In this document: positions 1 through 8,092 of the stretch, piece by piece
How the letters are laid out: each line of letters opens with the position of its first letter
Position numbering within the stretch: the stretch's first letter is position 1
Assembly (NCBI RefSeq): GCF_025210435.1
Contig: NZ_JAOART010000123.1
Span: forward strand, 1 to 60,919
Origin: Anaeromicrobium sp.
GTDB taxonomy: Bacteria; Bacillota; Clostridia; Peptostreptococcales; Thermotaleaceae
Direction of reading: 5' to 3'
Length of the DNA stretch: 60,919 nt
Translations under genes and position numbers: made by a program
The notes under the pieces: model-generated
The model's database searches: none
Told to the model about the DNA's origin: nothing
Seen by the model: only the letters and a program-made list of their open reading frames with translations

Positions 1-270
1 TATAGAAATAGAAAGGATTAAAAATAGTAAAAGTAAATTAATATCCAGTATGGGAATCTAATTTTTAAATATAGAAGGTTTTGATGTGAGCCTTAAATTG
101 TCGCTAATTAGTCCGTTGGGATTATTGTCAATGAAAGTCTTGAAAAAATTAATTAGTCCTTAAATGTTGTAGTCATGAGCATTTAGTAATAATGTAAGCC
201 TTATGTTGAGAGTATAAGGGAAGTTAACATATTTAAGAACCCCATGCCTTTAGGCGTGGGAGCGTCAGGT
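1..270 (+). mobile_element. possible right end of a decayed IS200/IS605-type (TnpB) element
   Basis: Positions 241-260 form a short hairpin (CCCATGCC, loop TTTA, GGCGTGGG; seven Watson-Crick pairs and one G-T) followed by AGCGTCAGG. In many clostridial genomes such a CCC-GC-rich hairpin followed by a GTCA-like tail marks the 3' end of IS200/IS605-type tnpB elements, where it also ends the TnpB guide RNA scaffold. A 19-residue open frame ends with TAA at 59-61 and is cut by the window edge; it could be the tail of tnpB, but I cannot recognise it. No transposase motif is visible. The family call rests on the hairpin pattern alone. Confidence 0.33.
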
Positions 271-679
271 ATATAACTATACCATATTTAAATACTAGGG
301 TAAATGAGGCCTTTAATATTTTCGTATGCCTTAAATAAATACGAATTTAGTAAAAGAATAGATCTTTGAAAAATATGTATTTTAAAAATGAAATTTCAAA
401 CCTAAGGGCTTTAAATGGTCCGTGGGATGATAAGAGGTACTAGGAGTACATGTGTGCAAGTTTATCTTGTTAAAAGGCTAAATGGAAGGTCTGGTTTCAT
501 TGTCACATATTGTTGGAACTCAAAATTTTCTGAAGAATGAAGAAAAATTATTAATAGGACTATAATTGACATGAATATGCCTGACTCATGAGGATATAAA
601 TTTGGTATATATGTATTATTAAATATCTTTTGGATAAAACTTATTTTTATAATAGTAAAGATAGGGAGTAGTTAATATT
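271..679. other. gene-free region upstream of dprA
   Basis: About 410 bases with no credible gene on either strand. A TTGACA stands at 566-571 and TATAAT-like stretches at 595-600 and 648-653, but none pairs with a -35 box at a normal 16-18 base spacing, so I cannot place the dprA promoter. A near-consensus CodY box is listed separately. I recognise no riboswitch, T-box or terminator here. Confidence 0.6.
524..538. promoter_or_regulatory. candidate CodY-binding box upstream of dprA
   Basis: AATTTTCTGAAGAAT matches the CodY consensus AATTTTCWGAAAATT at 13 of 15 positions and keeps the dyad shape. It lies about 140 bases before the dprA start, and codY itself is encoded 3.5 kb downstream. A 13/15 match is not rare in AT-rich DNA, so this is a candidate only. 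Confidence 0.33.
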
Positions 680-1759
680 ATGTATAAAGAAGAACATTAT
701 GTGGCATGGCTACATAGCATAGACGGAATTGGAAATGCTACCTTAAGGAAAATATTAAAAAAAGATTGTGCTAAAGACATTTATGATGGAAATGTTAATG
801 TATATAAAGAAAAATTTAATTTGAAAGAAAAGGTAGTAGAAAATATAATAATAGGTAAAAAGAAAAATAAATTAGAAAAATTAGGTGAAATTATCCATAG
901 GAATAATATAAGCGTAATAAGTATAAAAGATAAAAAATATCCAGATCTTTTACGGAATATATATAATCCACCTGCTGTTTTGTACGTGCGAGGAAGTATA
1001 GAGAAGGAAAAATGTGATATAATTAGCATAATTGGGTCAAGGAGAGCATCAACATATGGAAAAACTATGGCCTATAAGATCTCTAAAGAACTTTCCCATA
1101 AGGGAATTATCATTATAAGTGGTATGGCTAGGGGAATTGATACTATAGCCCATAAGGCCTGTGTTGAAAATGGAGGAATAACCTATGGGATTTTAGGAAC
1201 TGGTGTAGATATATGTTATCCATATGAAAATAGATTATTAATGGAAAAAATAATAGAAAATGGGGCTGTCATATCTGAATTTCCCATAGGAACTAAACCT
1301 ATACCTGGAAATTTTCCAAGGAGAAATAGAATAATAAGTGGTATGGCAAAGGGGGTTGTTGTTATAGAGGCTGCCTTAAAGAGTGGAACTCTCATAACCG
1401 TAGATTATGCATTAGAACAAGGAAGAGAAGTTTTCGCATTACCAGGTAATGTGACAGCTCTACTTAGTGGGGGGACTAATAAACTTATACAAAATGGAGC
1501 TAAATTAGTTACTGGTGTAGATGATATATTAGAAGAACTTCAATTAGAAAATATATGTGATAAGAATAAAAAGGAAGTCAGTTTAAGTGATAGTGAAAAG
1601 GAAATTTATGAATACATAAAAGATAATCAACCCGTTAGTATTGAGAAAATTGAAAAAGATAAGAAGTGGAATATTCAAAATATAAGTACCATATTAACTT
1701 TTCTTGAACTAAAAGGGGTATTAGAAACTTTACCAGGGAATAAATTTTTTATAAAGTAA
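680..1759 (+). CDS. dprA: DNA processing protein DprA (Smf)
   Basis: DprA loads RecA onto incoming single-stranded DNA during natural transformation and is kept in many bacteria not known to be competent. The 359-residue product has the family layout: a helical N-terminal part (about 1-80), the Rossmann-like core (about 105-285) with IIGSRRAST, SGMARGID and FPRRNRIISG around the DNA-binding pocket, and a small winged-helix-like C-terminal domain (about 300-359). The ATG is preceded by GGGAG at 664-668. It lies 72 bases before topA, as in many Firmicutes, where dprA-topA is a common pair. A candidate CodY box upstream hints at nutritional control; that is inference. Confidence 0.96.
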   Translation: MYKEEHYVAWLHSIDGIGNATLRKILKKDCAKDIYDGNVNVYKEKFNLKEKVVENIIIGKKKNKLEKLGEIIHRNNISVISIKDKKYPDLLRNIYNPPAVLYVRGSIEKEKCDIISIIGSRRASTYGKTMAYKISKELSHKGIIIISGMARGIDTIAHKACVENGGITYGILGTGVDICYPYENRLLMEKIIENGAVISEFPIGTKPIPGNFPRRNRIISGMAKGVVVIEAALKSGTLITVDYALEQGREVFALPGNVTALLSGGTNKLIQNGAKLVTGVDDILEELQLENICDKNKKEVSLSDSEKEIYEYIKDNQPVSIEKIEKDKKWNIQNISTILTFLELKGVLETLPGNKFFIK

Positions 1760-1831
1760 GATTAGTAAATTTTGAAATGGAAAAAGTTTTCTGATATAAT
1801 TACTATTGCTTTTACAAATGGAGGTGAATAC

Positions 1832-3904
1832 ATGGGAAAATCTTTAGTTATAGTGGAATCTCCTGCAAAAGCAAAAACTATAGGTAAGTTTTTGGGAAAA
1901 AACTATAAAGTTTTAGCGTCGGTAGGACATGTAAGAGATCTCCCTAAAAGTAAAATGGGAATAGATATAGAGGATAATTATGAACCTCATTATATAACTA
2001 TAAGAGGAAAAGGGCCTGTGATTAAAGAGTTAAAGAAAGAATATAAAAAGGTAAAGAAAGTTTTATTAGCGACAGACCCTGATAGAGAAGGTGAAGCCAT
2101 ATCGTGGCATTTATGCAATATATTATCTATAGATGAAAGTGAAAAATGTAGAATTGAATTTAATGAAATTACTAAAGATGCTATAAAAAAAGCAGTGAAA
2201 AAACCTAGAATTATTAATAAAAGTTTAGTAGATGCACAGCAAGCAAGGAGGGTACTAGATAGATTAGTTGGGTATAGTATATCTCCCCTGTTATGGAGAA
2301 AGGTTAGAAAGGGTCTTAGTGCTGGAAGGGTACAGTCTGTAGTAACAAAGATGATTTGTGATAGGGAAAAGGAAATAAATGACTTTCAACCCCAAGAATA
2401 CTGGACGATAGAGGTTGGTCTTTCTAAAGGTAGAAGCAAGAAGTTTATTGCAAAGTTTTATGGAGACACTGAAGGTAAAAAAGAATTAAATAACAAAGAA
2501 GAAGTAGATAATATTTTAGAAAAATTAAATGAAGATTTTCAAGTAAGGGACATAAAGGTTAGGCAAAAAAAGAGAAAACCAGGAAATCCTTTTACTACAA
2601 GTAGTCTTCAACAGGAAGCATCTAATCGATTAGGATTTAGTACTAAAAAGACCATGAGTGTGGCTCAGCAGTTATATGAAGGTATTGATCTTCAAAGAGG
2701 AGCTACAGTTGGTTTGATTACCTATGTTAGAACGGATTCTACTAGAATATCTGAAGAAGCTAAAAAGGATGCAAAGGAGTTTATTCTAGAAAATTATACA
2801 AAAGACTATCTAGGTGAGTACAAAGAAAAGAAAAAGACTAAAAAGGAGATTCAAGATGCCCATGAAGCCATAAGGCCTACTTCAGTATCTAGGACACCTA
2901 AAAGTGTTGAAAAGTATTTGACTAAAGATCAAAATAAGCTATATAAGCTAATATGGGAAAGGTTTGTAGCCAGCCAAATGCAGGATGCCATATTTGACAG
3001 TTATTCTATAGAAATAATTAATAATGGATACTTATTTAAAGCCTCAGGTTCAAAAAATGTATTTGATGGATTTTTAAAGGTATATTCATATACTACTGTG
3101 AAGGAAGAGGAAATGCCTAAAGTAGAAATAGAAGATGAGCTAAAGGCAAAAAAAATAGACCCACTTCAACATTTTACCCAGCCGCCAGCTAGATTTACAG
3201 AGGCTTCCTTGGTAAAGGAATTAGAAGAAAAGGGAATAGGAAGGCCAAGTACTTATGCTCCAACCATATCTACTATATTATCTAGAGGATATGTAGAACG
3301 TGAAAGTAAGGCTTTAAAACCTACAGAGTTGGGAATAATAGTTACAGATTTATTAAAGGAATACTTTAATGATATATTAGATGAATATTTTACAGCCCAA
3401 TTAGAAGAGCAGTTAGATAAGGTAGAAGAAACTGAAATAGATTGGAAAAAAGTAATTGATGATTTTTATAATCCATTTTCAAAAACTCTAGAGCATGCAG
3501 AAGAAGAAATAAAAAAAATAGAGTTGATTGAAGAAGAAACTGATGAAATCTGTGAAGACTGTGGTAAAAACATGGTTATAAAATACGGAAGATATGGACG
3601 TTTTCTAGCTTGTTCCGGTTATCCAGAATGTGAACATACAAGACCTTTTGTGAAGAAAATAGGTGTGAAATGTCCTAAGTGTGATGGAGGAGACATAATA
3701 GAAAGAAGATCTAAAAAAGGAAAACTTTTTTATGGGTGCAGTTCTTTTCCAAACTGCAATTTTGTATCTTGGAGTAGACCAATCGATGAAAAGTGTGAAA
3801 AATGTGGAAGTCTAATGGCTGAAAAAATAAGGAAAAAAGATAGGGTTAAAGAATGTTTAAACAAAGAATGTGGATATAAAATCATATTAGAAAAGGAAGA
3901 ATAG
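1832..3904 (+). CDS. topA: DNA topoisomerase I (type IA)
   Basis: Relaxes negative supercoils by single-strand passage. The 690-residue protein starts with the Toprim domain: Glu9 in VIVESPAKAK and the metal-binding Asp82/Asp84 in ATDPDREGE. The catalytic tyrosine is Tyr298 in GLITYVRTDS. The C-terminal fifth carries three four-cysteine zinc ribbons (CEDCG...CSGYPEC, CPKCD...CSSFPNC, CEKCG...CLNKEC). The frame stays open upstream to a TTG at 1772, but ATG 1832 is chosen because GGAGGTG at 1820-1826 sits five bases before it and the Toprim motif starts at once. In B. subtilis, trmFO, xerC and clpQY lie between topA and codY; here they are absent. Confidence 0.98.
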   Translation: MGKSLVIVESPAKAKTIGKFLGKNYKVLASVGHVRDLPKSKMGIDIEDNYEPHYITIRGKGPVIKELKKEYKKVKKVLLATDPDREGEAISWHLCNILSIDESEKCRIEFNEITKDAIKKAVKKPRIINKSLVDAQQARRVLDRLVGYSISPLLWRKVRKGLSAGRVQSVVTKMICDREKEINDFQPQEYWTIEVGLSKGRSKKFIAKFYGDTEGKKELNNKEEVDNILEKLNEDFQVRDIKVRQKKRKPGNPFTTSSLQQEASNRLGFSTKKTMSVAQQLYEGIDLQRGATVGLITYVRTDSTRISEEAKKDAKEFILENYTKDYLGEYKEKKKTKKEIQDAHEAIRPTSVSRTPKSVEKYLTKDQNKLYKLIWERFVASQMQDAIFDSYSIEIINNGYLFKASGSKNVFDGFLKVYSYTTVKEEEMPKVEIEDELKAKKIDPLQHFTQPPARFTEASLVKELEEKGIGRPSTYAPTISTILSRGYVERESKALKPTELGIIVTDLLKEYFNDILDEYFTAQLEEQLDKVEETEIDWKKVIDDFYNPFSKTLEHAEEEIKKIELIEEETDEICEDCGKNMVIKYGRYGRFLACSGYPECEHTRPFVKKIGVKCPKCDGGDIIERRSKKGKLFYGCSSFPNCNFVSWSRPIDEKCEKCGSLMAEKIRKKDRVKECLNKECGYKIILEKEE

Positions 3905-3938
3905 GTAATTCATTTTTGAAATTTAAAAAAAATTTTTC

Positions 3939-3967
3939 TTGAATTAATATGACAAATGTGGTAACAT
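3939..3967 (+). promoter_or_regulatory. sigma-A-type promoter of codY
   Basis: TTGAAT (3939-3944), a 17-base spacer and TAACAT (3962-3967) form a good vegetative promoter just after topA. Transcription from it would start near 3974 and give codY an untranslated leader of about 250 bases. The A/T-tract just upstream (3923-3938) could act as an UP element. Confidence 0.65.
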
Positions 3968-4222
3968 AGCCATTGGTTTGTAAAATGAATAATTTACTGG
4001 AATATTCTAAGATAAAAAATAAAAAAGTATTACTTAAAAGAAGATAAACTAAATTAGTAATATTTCAAACCAACGGGTAAAGGTTTACTGTACTTTCCGA
4101 GCAAAGGGAGTTAAGGGGCATATCATGTAATAAGGCTACATGGATTTCAAAAATGAAATAAGTGAAAATGACCTGAAGGATTATATACTATAAGATAAAA
4201 CGTGAGCAGGAGGAGGATATAA
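3968..4222 (+). promoter_or_regulatory. structured 5' leader of codY
   Basis: The gap from topA to codY is 318 bases; after the promoter it holds a leader with visible base pairing. TTGGTTTG (3973-3980) pairs with CAAACCAA (4066-4073), enclosing AGTATTACT/AGTAATATT (4026-4034/4056-4064). Downstream, CATGTA (4124-4129) and TACATG (4137-4142) form a perfect hairpin. A G-rich single-stranded stretch (4105-4119) lies between them. I do not recognise a known riboswitch class and see no terminator, so any control would more likely act on stability or translation. Confidence 0.4.
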
Positions 4223-5002
4223 ATGTCAATTACACTATTAGAAAAGACAAGAAAGTTAAATAAGATATTACAGCAATCAGGAAATGTACCTGTTTCTTTT
4301 TCAGAGTTATGCAAAACTTTAAGCAATGTATTAGATTCTAATGTATATGTATCTAGTAAAAGAGGTAAAATTCTAGGGGTGAATTTAGTAGACCCAAGTG
4401 AAAATCCCATAGTTCTTGATTCTGATACGGGAACTCAGAAATTTCCTACTGAGTATAATGAACAGTTGCTAAAAATTTTGGACACGAAATACAATGTGAC
4501 TGGAGAAAAAATGTTAGAAATATTTAAGTATGATACTGAGACTTCAAATAAATTAGTTACAATAGTACCAATCAATGGAAGTGGTCAAAGATTAGGAACA
4601 TTAATTTTATCGAGACAAGATAAGGATTTTGTGGATGAAGATTTAGTATTAGCTGAATATAGTGCTACTGTAGTGGGAATGGAAATTTTAAGGGCTAAGA
4701 GTGAAGAAATTGAAGAAGAAGCTAGAAAAAAAGCAGTTGTACAAATGGCCATAGGAACTTTATCCTATTCAGAACTTGAAGCTGTAGAGCACATATTTGA
4801 TGAATTAGACGGAACGGAAGGTCTTTTAGTAGCTAGTAAAATAGCTGATAGAGTAGGCATTACAAGATCCGTAATTGTTAATGCTTTAAGAAAATTTGAA
4901 AGCGCAGGAGTTATAGAATCTAGATCCCTAGGAATGAAGGGAACTCACATTAAAATATTAAATGAAAAATTAATTGACGAGTTAGAAAAACTTAAGAAAT
5001 AA
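4223..5002 (+). CDS. codY: global nutritional regulator CodY
   Basis: CodY senses GTP and branched-chain amino acids and represses (sometimes activates) metabolic, motility and competence genes when nutrients are rich. The 259-residue length matches the family. The N-terminal part (about 1-155) is the GAF ligand-binding domain. The C-terminal part contains the winged helix, with the recognition region [19 protein letters not shown] followed by [19 protein letters not shown] at 4208-4213 precedes the ATG. It has its own promoter, a long leader and a terminator, so it is a single-gene unit. Its place before the flagellar operon matches Bacillus, where CodY regulates that operon; regulation here is inference. 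Confidence 0.98.
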   Translation: MSITLLEKTRKLNKILQQSGNVPVSFSELCKTLSNVLDSNVYVSSKRGKILGVNLVDPSENPIVLDSDTGTQKFPTEYNEQLLKILDTKYNVTGEKMLEIFKYDTETSNKLVTIVPINGSGQRLGTLILSRQDKDFVDEDLVLAEYSATVVGMEILRAKSEEIEEEARKKAVVQMAIGTLSYSELEAVEHIFDELDGTEGLLVASKIADRVGITRSVIVNALRKFESAGVIESRSLGMKGTHIKILNEKLIDELEKLKK

Positions 5003-5006
5003 CTTT

Positions 5007-5046
5007 AAAAAGCAATCTGACTGTTATGAAGCGGATTGCTTTTTTC
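5007..5046 (+). terminator. intrinsic terminator after codY
   Basis: AGCAATC (5011-5017) pairs with GATTGCT (5034-5040), flanked by an A-run upstream and six T residues downstream. It closes the codY unit and separates it from the flagellar operon. Confidence 0.85.
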
Positions 5047-5338
5047 CTATGATAAATTTTAGGTAAATATATTTTTATTTTTAGGCATATATGTAAAAAA
5101 AATACATATATGTCTAAATTTATATGAATTAACAATAAATAGTACTATATTATCATTTCTAATAAAAAGGGAAGATTAATAGCAAAAAATGTATTATAAT
5201 GTTAATAAAGGAACAAGGAAAAAATCCTATTTTGTATTATAATATTAGTAAAAAAAGAAGGAAAAAAAACTATTATGTAGAATAGTAAATTAATGAATGA
5301 AAAAAATGTAAAAAAATGTTGAGGGGGAGAAAAAATCA
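5047..5338 (+). promoter_or_regulatory. control region of the flagellar operon
   Basis: A gene-free, very AT-rich region before flgB. It holds a perfect long dyad (listed separately) and two near-identical copies of TGTATTATAATRTTARTAAA at 5190-5209 and 5233-5252, 43 bases apart. Each copy contains TATAAT (5195-5200 and 5238-5243) and could be a -10 element, but neither has a recognisable -35 box at 17 bases. No sigma-D-type promoter (TAAA-N15-GCCGATAA) is visible. The leader ends in a strong ribosome site, GAGGGGGAG, at 5321-5329. Confidence 0.4.
5081..5117. repeat. 15-bp inverted repeat with A7 loop upstream of flgB
   Basis: TTAGGCATATATGTA (5081-5095) and TACATATATGTCTAA (5103-5117) are complementary over 15 pairs with one G-T, separated by seven A residues. 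No U-run follows, so it is unlikely to be a terminator. It may be an operator for a dimeric repressor, or a hairpin at the 5' end of a leader if transcription starts upstream. Confidence 0.6.
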
Positions 5339-5752
5339 ATGTTAGAAAAATCTCTTAAAGGGATTAATATATTACAAAAAACTTTAGATGCTAGCTGGGC
5401 GAGGAATAAAACCATATCTAATAATATTGCCAATGCTGATACGCCAAACTACAAAAGAGAATTTGTTGAATTTGAATCTGTTTTGAAAAATGAACTTTTC
5501 AAAGATGAAAATATTGTGGGTACAACTACAAATGAAAAGCATATTCCTATAAATGGTGGAATTAAAGTGACTGGGATTAATCCTCAGATAAAAAAGGATA
5601 TGAACAGTACATATAGAAAAGATGGAAATAATGTGAACATAGATGTGGAAATGGCAAATTTGGCTAAAAATACTATTAAGTATAATATGATTGCACAAAG
5701 AATTTCAAGTGATTTTAAGAAAATGAAAATGTTAGTAAGAGATGGGAGGTAG
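5339..5752 (+). CDS. flgB: flagellar proximal rod protein FlgB
   Basis: FlgB builds the proximal rod that joins the MS-ring to the drive shaft and is exported by the flagellar type III system. The 137-residue protein has the rod-family N-terminal signature NNIANADTPNYKR (about 27-39) and a C-terminal amphipathic helix with NVDVEMA-like sequence (here NIDVEMANLAKNTIKYN). It is the first gene of the operon; ATG 5339 lies nine bases after GAGGGGGAG. Its stop overlaps the ribosome site of flgC, indicating tight coupling. Confidence 0.97.
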   Translation: MLEKSLKGINILQKTLDASWARNKTISNNIANADTPNYKREFVEFESVLKNELFKDENIVGTTTNEKHIPINGGIKVTGINPQIKKDMNSTYRKDGNNVNIDVEMANLAKNTIKYNMIAQRISSDFKKMKMLVRDGR

Positions 5753-5758
5753 TAATCT

Positions 5759-6199
5759 TTGGGATTATTTAATTCAATAAACGTAAGTGCATCAGGTTTG
5801 ACAGCTCAAAGACTTAGAATGGATATTATATCTAAAAATATTGCTAATGCAAATACTACAAGAACAAGCAATGGATCACCTTATAGGAGACAAATGGCTG
5901 TATTCCAAAAAAAGAATCCGAGTTTTGATGAGGTCTTAAAAGGAGAATCAAACAGGCAAAACCAAAGTGGTGGTGGAGTAGAAGTGTCTGCTATTGTTGA
6001 AGATAAATCACCCTTTAGAATGGTATATGAGCCAGGACATCCAGATGCAGATAAGGATGGATATGTGAAGATGCCTAATGTGGATGTTGTAACGGAAATG
6101 ATCAATATGGTATCAGCTACAAGATCCTTTGAGGCCAATATTACCTCAATAAATTCTACAAAGGGAATGCTTATGAAGGCACTAGAAATTGGAAAGTAA
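5759..6199 (+). CDS. flgC: flagellar rod protein FlgC
   Basis: A second proximal-rod subunit. The 146-residue product has the FlgBC signature ISKNIANANTTRTSNGSPYRR near the N-terminus and the conserved C-terminal helix MINMVSATRSFEANITSIN. The start is TTG at 5759: GGGAGG at 5744-5749, which overlaps the flgB stop, is nine bases before it and no ATG fits. It lies between flgB and fliE, the usual order in Firmicutes. Confidence 0.97.
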   Translation: MGLFNSINVSASGLTAQRLRMDIISKNIANANTTRTSNGSPYRRQMAVFQKKNPSFDEVLKGESNRQNQSGGGVEVSAIVEDKSPFRMVYEPGHPDADKDGYVKMPNVDVVTEMINMVSATRSFEANITSINSTKGMLMKALEIGK

Positions 6200-6215
6200 A
6201 CTGGAGGGTTTTATT

Positions 6216-6503
6216 TTGAAAGTTAACAACCTAATGATAAATGGCAGTAATAATTTGGAAAATAAAAAATCTAATAGGGTAAGTACAGATTTTGGTAATT
6301 ATTTTAAGGATTATTTAAATAAAGTAAATGAATATGAGGCACAATCTCAAGATCTAGAAAAAAAGGCTGCTGTGGATGAACTTGATAATATTCACCAGGT
6401 CATGATAGCAGCTCAGAAGTCGGAAGTAGCTCTAGGGTTCATGATAGAGGTTAAGAATAAGGTTCTAGACGCCTATAAAGAAATAATGAGATTACAAGTA
6501 TAG
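6216..6503 (+). CDS. fliE: flagellar hook-basal body protein FliE
   Basis: FliE is the adapter between the FliF ring and the rod and one of the first exported subunits. The 95-residue protein has the typical C-terminus with QKSEVALGFMIEVKNK and ends in EIMRLQV. The open frame reaches back to 6189 inside flgC, but TTG 6216 is chosen because GGAGGG at 6203-6208 is seven bases before it; the ATG at 6234 is a weaker alternative. It follows flgC by 16 bases. Confidence 0.95.
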   Translation: MKVNNLMINGSNNLENKKSNRVSTDFGNYFKDYLNKVNEYEAQSQDLEKKAAVDELDNIHQVMIAAQKSEVALGFMIEVKNKVLDAYKEIMRLQV

Positions 6504-6530
6504 GAAGAAGTAGTGGAATGAGGTGAACCA

Positions 6531-8081
6531 ATGGGCAACGTCCTAGAACAGACGAAAAAACAGTTGAATGAATTTTATACTAATATGGACAAAAAGCAGA
6601 AGATAAGAATCGGTGTAAGTGCACTTATAATGGTTTTAAGTATCGCTTTCTTAATGTATTATCTGACTAGACCCCAATATGTAACTTTATATGATGAATT
6701 AAATCCTAAAAAAGCAGGGGAAATAACTAAAAAATTAGATGAGGTGGGTATACCTTGGAAAGATGATGAAACAGGGAAAAGTGTACTTGTACCTAAGGAA
6801 TACAAAAATAAGGCAAAGGCACAACTTGCCATTGAAGGAATTCCAGGAGAAAGATTTTCATATGAAAGTATGCTTACAAATTCTAGTTTAACAATGACTA
6901 ATGAGGAAAGAAAAAATAGATATGAAATAGCACAGATGAATTCTATTGCAAAAACTATAGAAGCTATCGAAGGAATAACTTGGGCCTGGGTAGATTTAAC
7001 AATTGCAGATGATAGTAATTTTATGACTGATGACAAAAAATCCAAGGCATCAGTATTTGTTGAGTTAGAAGAAGGTTATAGATTAAATAAAAAGCAAGTA
7101 GATGGAATAGTAATGCTTGTGACAAATTCCGTTAAGGGTTTAGATGCAAAGGACGTATCAATTGTTAATAACAAGGGAGAAGTCCTTACTAAAGGGAATG
7201 ATGGAGAAGAATTTGATGCATCAACTCAAATGGCCTTGCAAGAAAAGGTTCAAAATGAACTTAGGGAAGATATAACTGGATTTTTAGCCACCGTTTATGG
7301 AAATGGAAATGTGGCTGTTATGGTAAATGTAAAATTAGACTTTGACAGTGAAGAAACAAGTGTACTGGCATATGAACCTCCTATTAAGGATGAAACAAAT
7401 GGGTTAGTAAGAAGTATGAATGAATCTAGTGAAAAATCTACTAATAGTCCCATGGGTGGAGGCGTACCAGGTGTGGATTCTAATGAAGGTGAGATACCCC
7501 AGTATTTAGAGAGAACTTCTAGTGGGTCTGAATATAATAAAAATAATAAGACTATTAACTATGAATTGAATGAAACTAGGAAAAAATTAGTTAAGGCTCA
7601 AGGGCAAATAAAGGATATAACAGTTGCTGTATTAATAAATAGTAACATATTACCCGGCAAAGAGTTAACTGATGAAAATAGAAATGAAATAATAGATATA
7701 GTATCTGCCTCGGCAGGATTAGACACTAAAGTTGTAAAAGTAATGGGGAAAAGTTTTGATAATACTGTTGCTGACAGATTTGAAGAAATGAAAAATAATA
7801 ATAGAGGAATGACTGTACTAAAGGATATTCCAGTTTGGGCCTTAGGAATAATTGGAGTATTTATAATTGGTTTGCTAGGACTTATAATATACAGTATAAG
7901 AAATAGAAGGAAAAATAAAGAGGCAGAAGGAAACATGCCTACAGATATATTGATTGATGAAGAATTTGATGAAATAGAAATAAGTGAAAAGTCTGAGTAT
8001 AAAAAGCAGATAAATAAATTTGTAGAGAAAAATCCTCAGGCCGTATCTCAATTATTAAAGAATTGGTTAAATGAAGAGTAG
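6531..8081 (+). CDS. fliF: flagellar MS-ring protein FliF
   Basis: FliF forms the membrane ring on which rod, export gate and C-ring assemble. The 516-residue protein has a first membrane helix at about 26-45, a large extracellular part with the YscJ/FliF ring-building domains (LYDELNPKKAGEITKKLDE early in the chain), a Gly/Ser/Asn-rich linker near 300-330, and a second membrane helix at about 434-455. The cytoplasmic tail, with DEIEISEKSE and VEKNPQAVSQLLKNWL, is the FliG-binding end. GAGGTG lies five bases before the ATG. Eleven bases separate it from fliG. Confidence 0.98.
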   Translation: MGNVLEQTKKQLNEFYTNMDKKQKIRIGVSALIMVLSIAFLMYYLTRPQYVTLYDELNPKKAGEITKKLDEVGIPWKDDETGKSVLVPKEYKNKAKAQLAIEGIPGERFSYESMLTNSSLTMTNEERKNRYEIAQMNSIAKTIEAIEGITWAWVDLTIADDSNFMTDDKKSKASVFVELEEGYRLNKKQVDGIVMLVTNSVKGLDAKDVSIVNNKGEVLTKGNDGEEFDASTQMALQEKVQNELREDITGFLATVYGNGNVAVMVNVKLDFDSEETSVLAYEPPIKDETNGLVRSMNESSEKSTNSPMGGGVPGVDSNEGEIPQYLERTSSGSEYNKNNKTINYELNETRKKLVKAQGQIKDITVAVLINSNILPGKELTDENRNEIIDIVSASAGLDTKVVKVMGKSFDNTVADRFEEMKNNNRGMTVLKDIPVWALGIIGVFIIGLLGLIIYSIRNRRKNKEAEGNMPTDILIDEEFDEIEISEKSEYKKQINKFVEKNPQAVSQLLKNWLNEE

Positions 8082-8092
8082 GAGGAATAAAA

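Noticed and set aside
566-600. TTGACA before dprA as a promoter
   Set aside because: No -10 box lies at 16-18 bases; the nearest AT-rich hexamers are 21 or more bases away.
1772-1831. 20-codon N-terminal extension of topA from a TTG
   Set aside because: The extension would run through the ribosome site at 1820-1826 and adds residues unlike the family start.
3968-4222. codY leader as a known riboswitch (c-di-GMP, SAM, purine, ydaO, ZTP, THF)
   Set aside because: The conserved cores of these classes as I know them are not present. Only visible base pairing is reported.
5047-5338. CodY box before flgB
   Set aside because: Best candidate (AATTTTAGGTAAATA near 5056) has at least four mismatches to the consensus.
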